Source: Salinivibrio sp. ES.052 | GTDB taxonomy: Bacteria > Pseudomonadota > Gammaproteobacteria > Enterobacterales > Vibrionaceae | DNA length: 64,000 nucleotides | Assembly: GCF_900141775.1 (NCBI RefSeq) | Contig: NZ_FSRI01000001.1 | Coordinates: 1,396,251-1,460,250 of the forward strand | Direction: 5' to 3' | Shown: positions 58,587-64,000 of the stretch, in pieces | Numbering within the stretch: position 1 is the stretch's first letter | Layout of the letters: each line of letters begins with the position of its first letter | Program-made: the position numbers and the translations under genes | The notes under the pieces: model-generated | Told to the model about the DNA's origin: nothing | The model's database searches: none | Seen by the model: only the letters and a program-made list of their open reading frames with translations

Positions 58587-58673
58587 AGCGCTCACCTAAA
58601 CCTGCGATATTATTCATGGAGTTAATGCCACGTGTCACTCCGTGGCAGCAACGCAATGCGCCTGCCCCATGCT

Positions 58674-58704
58674 ATAAAAAAAGGCAGCCCCATAGGCCTG
58701 CCTT
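58674..58704 (-). terminator. Terminator of the downstream BCCT gene
   Basis: AAGGCAG and CTGCCTT pair around a 10-base loop; the minus strand continues in seven Ts. Confidence 0.87.
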
Positions 58705-58746
58705 TTCTATCTTAGCTAACAATCAAGCAGTTAGCACACATCTTTA

Positions 58747-60384
58747 TTATTTCGCACGAGGCTCAGAGGCGAGCCCCTTGAACAGCGATACCGTCGCGAC
58801 AAGCAGTACCACCGCAAATGGAAAGCCTGTCGAGACCGCCATTGCCTGCAGGGCCACGAGCCCACCTCCTAGGATAAGCGCAACCGCAACCAAGCCCTCG
58901 AACACCGCCCAGAAAACGCGCTGGGAAACAGGGACATTCATTTTACCACCGGCAGAAATCGTATCGAGAACTAAAGAGCCTGAATCCGATGAGGTGACAA
59001 AGAAGACGATCACCAAAATAATACCAATAAACGACGTGATGTCAGCAAAGGGCAAGCCTTCCAACATCGCAAACAGCGTCAATGATAATTCAGCATCCAC
59101 CACCGCGGTGTATCCTTCATTAACAAACTGATTAATCGCTGTACCACCGAAGGATGTCATCCACAACACACTCGCTGCCGATGGGATTAATAAGACACAA
59201 GTAATGAATTCACGCACCGTGCGACCGCGCGAGACACGCGCAATGAACATGCCAACGAATGGGGACCAAGAAATCCACCATGCCCAATAGAACGAGGTCC
59301 AACCTTGAGTAAAGTTGGCATCTTCACGGCCGAATGGCATTGCTAGCGCAGGCAGGTTTTGAAGGTAAGCACCGAGATTACCAAAAAAGCCTGTCAAAAT
59401 AGCGACCGTAGGACCCACCGCGATTACAAAGATCAGCAATAAGAATGCTAATCCCAAGTTAATCTCCGACAAGCGCTTGACCCCTTTGTCAACACCCGCA
59501 ACCACGGAAAAGATCGCCATCGCGGTAATCCCAATGACGAGCAGCACTTCGGTTGTATTTCCAAGTGGCGTATCGAATAAATAATGCAAACCACCCGACG
59601 CTTGCGACGCGCCAATACCCAGTGACGTGGCCAGGCCGAAAAGGGTTGCAACAATCGCCAGAACATCGATCACATGACCTGTCCATCCCCAAACGCGCTC
59701 ACCAAATAGAGGATAAAACACGGAGCGAATTGTCAATGGTAGACCTTTGTTATAAGCAAACAAGGCTAAGCCCAATGCCAATACCGCGTAAATTGCCCAT
59801 GGATGTAGGCCCCAATGAAAAATGGTTGCCGACATGCCCAGGCGCCGAGCCGCTTCTGTATCACCGGCTGCAGCCCCTAATGGCGCCCAATCAGTACGCA
59901 TGCTATCAGCGCCAACCGTCCCCTCTAAGGCAGTTTGAAAGTGTGTCAACGGCTCTGAGACGCCGTAGAACATCAAACCTATGCCCATGCCGGCAGCAAA
60001 AAGCATCGCAAACCAACCACTATAACCGTAATCCGGGGTCGCTTCTGTCCCCCCGAGCCGTACCTTACCTAATGGCGAGAAAATCAATATCAAGCAAGCG
60101 ATAACAAACACATTACCTGCAGAGAGAAAGAACCAATCTAGGTTCGCTGTCAACCAAGCACGCATATCACCAAAAATAGGGCTCATTTGGTTTTGAAAGG
60201 CTAAGGTCACAAAAACGAAGGCCATAATTGCCAGCCCTGAGACCATAAATACTCGGTTGTGAATATCAAAACCAAACGGCCCGAGTTTAAGGGCAACGTT
60301 ATCCTGCCCGACCTGATAATCAGTGTCGATCGGATTTACTTGTCCGTCTGGTGTCATCATATCTTCATGGCTTTTATCGCTCAC
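58747..60384 (-). CDS. BCCT-family betaine/choline/carnitine transporter, copy 1
   Basis: 545-residue secondary carrier for quaternary-amine osmoprotectants, 12 predicted helices. Family marks are the glycine stretch AAGMGIGLMFYGVSEPL (TM3), the aromatic-box helix HWGLHPWAIYAVLALGLAL (TM4) and the signature WAWWISWSPFVGMFIARVSR with GRTVREF (TM8). GMGIG is of the glycine-betaine rather than carnitine type, as I recall the family rule. Translation starts at GTG 60384 with AAGGAG 8 bases upstream. It is a tandem paralogue of the next gene, about 87% identical over the first 128 residues by eye. Confidence 0.93.
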   Translation of the reverse strand: MSDKSHEDMMTPDGQVNPIDTDYQVGQDNVALKLGPFGFDIHNRVFMVSGLAIMAFVFVTLAFQNQMSPIFGDMRAWLTANLDWFFLSAGNVFVIACLILIFSPLGKVRLGGTEATPDYGYSGWFAMLFAAGMGIGLMFYGVSEPLTHFQTALEGTVGADSMRTDWAPLGAAAGDTEAARRLGMSATIFHWGLHPWAIYAVLALGLALFAYNKGLPLTIRSVFYPLFGERVWGWTGHVIDVLAIVATLFGLATSLGIGASQASGGLHYLFDTPLGNTTEVLLVIGITAMAIFSVVAGVDKGVKRLSEINLGLAFLLLIFVIAVGPTVAILTGFFGNLGAYLQNLPALAMPFGREDANFTQGWTSFYWAWWISWSPFVGMFIARVSRGRTVREFITCVLLIPSAASVLWMTSFGGTAINQFVNEGYTAVVDAELSLTLFAMLEGLPFADITSFIGIILVIVFFVTSSDSGSLVLDTISAGGKMNVPVSQRVFWAVFEGLVAVALILGGGLVALQAMAVSTGFPFAVVLLVATVSLFKGLASEPRAK

Positions 60385-60430
60385 GCGTTTAACTCCTTAG
60401 TCCGTCTAGTCGGAAGCCTGTGAGTATTGG
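60385..60430 (-). promoter_or_regulatory. Conserved 5' leader of BCCT copy 1
   Basis: These 46 bases match the leader of copy 2 almost base for base. On the minus strand a small hairpin TCCG-N6-CGGA is followed by CTAAGGAG, the ribosome site. The hairpin loop differs between copies while the stem is identical. Confidence 0.55.
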
Positions 60431-60704
60431 TCGACACTGCCTAAAGTGCTTGATATTTAAGCAAGAGTTAAATACCAAAAAGGGTGGCAATGACAACATC
60501 ATCAGCAAGGATACCACAGCGCAATCTCTGTTTAATTAGGCCTCGAAGAGCTTGGTTAGTTTGCAACCACTCTTTCAGTCCAGTTGCCCTCACGGTGGTT
60601 ATTGAATGCGCTAACCACACATTTATTCGTAGTATTGGTGGGCAATACACACCGCGAATAAAGAAGAGATAAAAAAAGGAAGGGAATACTTAAAGTTGGG
60701 GATA
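60431..60704. other. Non-coding spacer between the BCCT copies
   Basis: No gene. The duplication's similarity ends upstream of the leader, so the copies have different promoters. On the minus strand TTGTCA-N16-TATTTA (60491-60464) is a weak promoter candidate for copy 1. Confidence 0.4.
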
Positions 60705-60735
60705 AAAAAAGGCAGCTACAAAAGCTGCCTTTTTG
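60705..60735 (-). terminator. Terminator of BCCT copy 2
   Basis: AAGGCAGCT and AGCTGCCTT form a 9-bp stem with a 5-base loop; seven Ts follow on the minus strand. It therefore separates the two paralogues transcriptionally. Confidence 0.9.
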
Positions 60736-60776
60736 GATTAACGAACAGTTAATACGTTCGTATCATCTTATCTCAA

Positions 60777-62414
60777 TTAACCACGAGGTTCTGACGCGAG
60801 GCCTTTAAACAAGGATACGGTCGCAACCAATAGTACTATCGTGAACGGGAAGCCTGTTGAGACTGCCATCGCTTGCAGTGCTACCAAGCCACCACCAAGG
60901 ATCAGTGCAACGGCAACCAAGCCCTCAAACGAAGCCCAGAACACACGCTGTGGTACAGGCACATTCACTTTACCGCCTGCAGAAATGGTATCGATAACCA
61001 GTGACCCTGAGTCAGAAGAGGTCACGAAGAAAACGATAACAAGCATGATGCCAATGAATGACGTAATTTCAGCTAATGGCAAATCATCGAGCATCGCAAA
61101 CAGTTTCAGCGAGAGCTCTGCATCTACGACCGATGTGTAACCTTCGTTAACAAACTGGCCAATGGCGGTACCACCGAATGCTGTCATCCACAACACACAA
61201 GCAGCTGAAGGAATGATCAAGACACAGGTGATAAACTCACGCACGGTACGTCCGCGTGAAACACGCGCAATAAACATACCAACAAATGGGGACCAAGAAA
61301 TCCACCACGCCCAATAGAACGATGTCCAGCCCTGGGTAAAGTTCGCATCTTCACGGCCAAATGGCATCGATAGTGCTGGTAGGTTTTGTAGATATGCCCC
61401 TAGGTTACCAAAGAAGCCCGTAAGAATCGCAATCGTCGGGCCTACTGCAATCACGAAAATGAGCAGTAATAGTGCGAGGAACATGTTGATTTCGGATAGG
61501 CGCTTAACCCCTTTATCCACACCAGCAACGACTGACAGGATCGCCATACCGGTAATCCCCATGACCAGAAGTACTTCGGTGGTATCGCCTAACGGCGTAT
61601 CAAACAGATAGTGAAGACCTGCTGATGCCTGTGATGCACCTAGCCCCAGAGAGGTAGCGAGACCGAACAAGGTGGCAATGATTGCGAGAATATCAATCAC
61701 GTGACCCGTCCAACCCCAAACGCGCTCACCAAATAGTGGGTAAAACACCGAACGCATAGTGAGTGGTAAGCCTTTATTATACGCAAATAAGGCTAAGCCC
61801 AACGCCAATACCGCATAAATTGCCCAAGGATGTAAACCCCAATGGAAAATAGTGGCTGACATACCCAAACGACGTGCGGCTTCAGCGTCACCTACTGCAG
61901 CACCCAGAGGCGCCCAGTCTGTACGAAGGCCATCGGGACCTGTTGCTGTCCCTCCTAATGCGGTTTGAAAATGCGTCAGTGGTTCTGACACACCGTAGAA
62001 CATCAAACCAATACCCATACCGGCAGCAAACAGCATCGCAAACCACGCGCCATAGCTATAATCCGGTTTTGCCTCAGTACCACCGAGTCGTACTTTACCA
62101 AGTGGGGACACAATCAAAACAAGACAGGCAACGACAAAAATATTACCCGCAGAAAGGAAGAACCAGTCTAGGTTTGAAGTGAGCCATCCACGTAGGTCAC
62201 CAAAAACAGGGCCAATCTGGTTTTGAAACGCCAGGGTGACAAAAATGAAGGCCATAATGGCCAGCCCTGAAATCATAAATACTCGGTTGTGAATATCAAA
62301 ACCAAACGGGCCGAGTTTTAGCGCTACGTTATCCTGACCGACCTGGTAATCAGTATCGATCGGGTTAACCTTCCCATCTGGTGTCATCATATCTTCATGG
62401 CTTTTATCGCTCAC
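60777..62414 (-). CDS. BCCT-family betaine/choline/carnitine transporter, copy 2
   Basis: 545 residues, the same length and motifs as copy 1: AAGMGIGLMFYGVSEPL, HWGLHPWAIYAVLALGLAL and WAWWISWSPFVGMFIARVSR. Differences are mostly conservative (V/I, A/S, G/A) plus a changed short loop after TM3 (GGTATGPDGLRTDW against EGTVGADSMRTDW). It starts at GTG 62414 with AAGGAG 7 bases upstream. Its own terminator and promoter region suggest separate regulation from copy 1. Confidence 0.93.
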   Translation of the reverse strand: MSDKSHEDMMTPDGKVNPIDTDYQVGQDNVALKLGPFGFDIHNRVFMISGLAIMAFIFVTLAFQNQIGPVFGDLRGWLTSNLDWFFLSAGNIFVVACLVLIVSPLGKVRLGGTEAKPDYSYGAWFAMLFAAGMGIGLMFYGVSEPLTHFQTALGGTATGPDGLRTDWAPLGAAVGDAEAARRLGMSATIFHWGLHPWAIYAVLALGLALFAYNKGLPLTMRSVFYPLFGERVWGWTGHVIDILAIIATLFGLATSLGLGASQASAGLHYLFDTPLGDTTEVLLVMGITGMAILSVVAGVDKGVKRLSEINMFLALLLLIFVIAVGPTIAILTGFFGNLGAYLQNLPALSMPFGREDANFTQGWTSFYWAWWISWSPFVGMFIARVSRGRTVREFITCVLIIPSAACVLWMTAFGGTAIGQFVNEGYTSVVDAELSLKLFAMLDDLPLAEITSFIGIMLVIVFFVTSSDSGSLVIDTISAGGKVNVPVPQRVFWASFEGLVAVALILGGGLVALQAMAVSTGFPFTIVLLVATVSLFKGLASEPRG

Positions 62415-62459
62415 GAGTTAACTCCTTAGTCCGTTTATTCGGAAGCCTGTGAGTGTTGG
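62415..62459 (-). promoter_or_regulatory. Conserved 5' leader of BCCT copy 2
   Basis: Counterpart of the copy 1 leader: TCCG-N6-CGGA hairpin (62430-62443), then CTAAGGAG. One base shorter than copy 1 next to the start codon. Confidence 0.55.
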
Positions 62460-62932
62460 TGGTGGACTCATTATTTATTGATATTCAAGCCATCTTTAAC
62501 ATCAATAAAAGACCAGCGCTCACCACACAATCGATAATATTAACACATCTCTAAAAAAATTTAATTAGGCCCCTAACCAAATGTTTATTTTGTGACCAGC
62601 AACTAAGAAAAAACATCCCTCATTGCCCCGTCCCTACTGGCTTAACAAGTCATTTGAACTCTTTATTTCAGAACAATAAACAATCGTGTCATTAAGGAAA
62701 TTGACACAACAATGAGATCTTAGAAATCATAGCTGTATTTCCTGATGTTGTGCATAAAAAATAGCCTCTTTTCGACAGAGACTTTTGATGTATGTCTCAA
62801 CGCACCCATTGTTAAGTTAAATAGACAGGCAATTATCCTTCCACCTAAACCGTCACGCAATATTCAAACGCCACCACAAACGACGTAGCAATACCGACAC
62901 AAATGCAACAAAATGAAAACATAAAACAAAAA
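62460..62932. other. Non-coding region upstream of BCCT copy 2 and the CNT gene
   Basis: About 470 AT-rich bases without a credible gene, holding the divergent control sequences of copy 2 and of the nucleoside transporter. I see no strong terminator or repeat here beyond short weak hairpins. Confidence 0.5.
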
Positions 62933-62948
62933 AGTGACTCTTGTCACA
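62933..62948. promoter_or_regulatory. CRP-like site upstream of the CNT gene
   Basis: AGTGA-CTCTTG-TCACA matches TGTGA-N6-TCACA at 9 of 10 positions. It overlaps the predicted -35 element. CRP (with CytR) control is known for E. coli nucleoside transport genes. Confidence 0.65.
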
Positions 62949-62968
62949 ATTAAAAAACTGCGTACAAT
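62941..62968 (+). promoter_or_regulatory. Candidate promoter of the CNT gene
   Basis: TTGTCA and TACAAT are separated by 16 bases, each matching the sigma-70 consensus at 5 of 6. The predicted transcript begins near 62975, about 43 bases before the start codon. Confidence 0.55.
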
Positions 62969-63017
62969 ACCTCCGCAATCGTTTTCCACCTCAAGTTTAA
63001 CGTTTGCGGAGCTTACC

Positions 63018-64000
63018 ATGCAGTTAGGCATTGGCCTTTTGGGGATCACTGTCCTCTTCCTTGTCGCGGTCGCGTTTTCTGAAAACCGCCGAGCGATCAA
63101 CTGGCGAACCGTTGGAGGCGCTTTTCTCATCCAAGTCGCTTTTGCAGGCTTTATTATTTCAGTGCCTGTTGGTCAAAAACTTCTCGCCTCCGCGTCGCGC
63201 GTCGTCTCTTCCATTATTAGCTACGGTGACATTGGTGCCGCGTTTTTATTTGGCGATCTCGCTAAGTTCAAGCTGGGTTTTATCTTCGCATTCAACGTCC
63301 TACCAACTATTGTCTTTTTTTCAGCCCTGATAGCGGTGCTTTATCATCTCGGGATTATGACGTGGGTCATCCGATCAATCGGTGGTGCTCTTCGTTATGT
63401 TCTAGGTACATCACGTACGGAATCAATGTCTGCCACCGCCAATATCTTTGTCGGATCTGTCGAAGCACCGCTGGTTGTTAGGCCTTTTTTAGCCACCATG
63501 ACGCGGTCTGAACTTTTTGCGGTCATGGTGGGCGGTTTAGCATCAGTTGCAGGCGGAACCATGGTCGGTTACGCCGGTCTAGGTGTAGAAATGAAGTACC
63601 TGATTGCCGCTGCTTTCATGTCAGCACCAGCAGGACTGATGATGGCGAAAATCATGGTCCCACAAACTGAGGAACCGATGAGCCAAGCACAGCATCAATC
63701 TGTTGAGGACGCACAAGATAAGCCTGTCAACCTAATTGATGCTGGCACACAAGGTGCTTTGAGTGGCTTACAAATCGCGATGGCCGTAGGTGCCAGTTTA
63801 TTGGCCGTGATCAGCATGATTGCACTCATTAATGGTGGCTTGGGCAAGCTTGGCCCTATTATAAATCTGCCTCAGCTAAGCCTCGAGTGGCTATTTGGTT
63901 ATCTCTTCGCGCCTGTAGCTTGGTTGATTGGCATACCTTGGCAAGAAGCCATGGCCGCAGGCACCTTAATCGGTAAAAAAATTGCCGTTAATGAGTTTGT
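63018..64000 (+). CDS. Concentrative nucleoside transporter (CNT/NupC family), 5' part
   Basis: 327 codons are present before the right edge. The sequence follows Vibrio CNT closely: RAINWRTVGGAFLIQ, SALIAVLYHLGIMTWVIR, LGTSRTESMSATANIFVG and VVRPFLATMTRSELFAVM; the C-terminal half is cut off just after the conserved NEF. The substrate loop reads GSVEAPL (Ser-147, Val-148, Glu-149) where pyrimidine-type CNTs have GQTEAPL, so nucleoside preference may differ. ATG 63018 has GGAG 7 bases upstream. Confidence 0.9.
   Translation, partial: MQLGIGLLGITVLFLVAVAFSENRRAINWRTVGGAFLIQVAFAGFIISVPVGQKLLASASRVVSSIISYGDIGAAFLFGDLAKFKLGFIFAFNVLPTIVFFSALIAVLYHLGIMTWVIRSIGGALRYVLGTSRTESMSATANIFVGSVEAPLVVRPFLATMTRSELFAVMVGGLASVAGGTMVGYAGLGVEMKYLIAAAFMSAPAGLMMAKIMVPQTEEPMSQAQHQSVEDAQDKPVNLIDAGTQGALSGLQIAMAVGASLLAVISMIALINGGLGKLGPIINLPQLSLEWLFGYLFAPVAWLIGIPWQEAMAAGTLIGKKIAVNEF

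Noticed and set aside
60468-60650. 60-codon minus-strand frame between the BCCT copies
   Set aside because: No ribosome site or recognisable features, and it covers the expected promoter region of copy 1.

Overview
The window is a block of Gammaproteobacterial chromosome. Gene content and order (mepM-znuACB, gltA/sdhCDAB-sucABCD, pgm-seqA-ybfF-fldA-fur, glnS-nagE/nagBAC, gsk-hemH-adk-htpG-recR-ybaB-dnaX-apt, dinG, priC-ybaM) are those of the Vibrionaceae. Roughly half-GC composition, two tandem BCCT betaine/choline-type carriers, an alanine/glycine:cation symporter and a Vibrio-type CNT nucleoside transporter suggest a salt-loving member such as Salinivibrio; the genus is inference only. No rRNA, tRNA, CRISPR array, prophage or recognisable defence island was seen. 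Most of the window is core genome and I found no convincing wholly new system.

Layout. 1-5.2 kb: the 5' part of a beta-propeller sensor gene that runs off the left edge, a cell-wall endopeptidase (mepM) and the zinc uptake genes znuA / znuCB, which diverge from a near-perfect Zur operator. 5.3-16.6 kb: the succinyl-CoA synthetase, 2-oxoglutarate dehydrogenase and succinate dehydrogenase genes as one leftward run (sdhCDAB-sucABCD) with intergenic hairpins, diverging from citrate synthase (gltA), so most of the TCA cycle's oxidative arm is here. 16.7-24 kb: ybgI, a DUF1853 gene, pgm, seqA, ybfF, a DUF2788 protein, flavodoxin, a DUF4442 protein and fur. 24.06-25.36 kb: an intact IS3-family element with 3-bp target duplications, inserted into the last codon of glnS and separating that gene from the terminator it shared with fur. 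25.3-32.2 kb: glnS, nagE and nagBAC, the N-acetylglucosamine regulon with two NagC-type operators flanking a CRP site. 32.4-46 kb: a Kef-type antiporter, asnB, gsk, hemH, adk, htpG (with a sigma-32 promoter), recR, ybaB, dnaX (with a programmed frameshift site), apt and ybaN. 46-56 kb: a DksA-like zinc-finger protein, a DUF2057 protein, a porin, dinG, a TSUP carrier, priC, a histone-deacetylase-like enzyme, ybaM and an AgcS symporter with a long structured leader. 56-64 kb: a DEDDh exonuclease and cNMP/CBS/nucleotidyltransferase pair, two tandem BCCT paralogues, and the 5' part of a CNT nucleoside transporter with a changed substrate-binding motif.

The observations most worth following are: the IS insertion that rewrites the GlnS C-terminus; the A AAA AAG frameshift signal in dnaX predicting a 537-residue gamma subunit; the CNT motif change; the tandem BCCT duplication with its conserved leader; the structured leader of the AgcS gene; and several small genes under 60 codons (ybaM and a 39-residue membrane peptide). 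All product names rest on motif recognition by eye; no database search was run.
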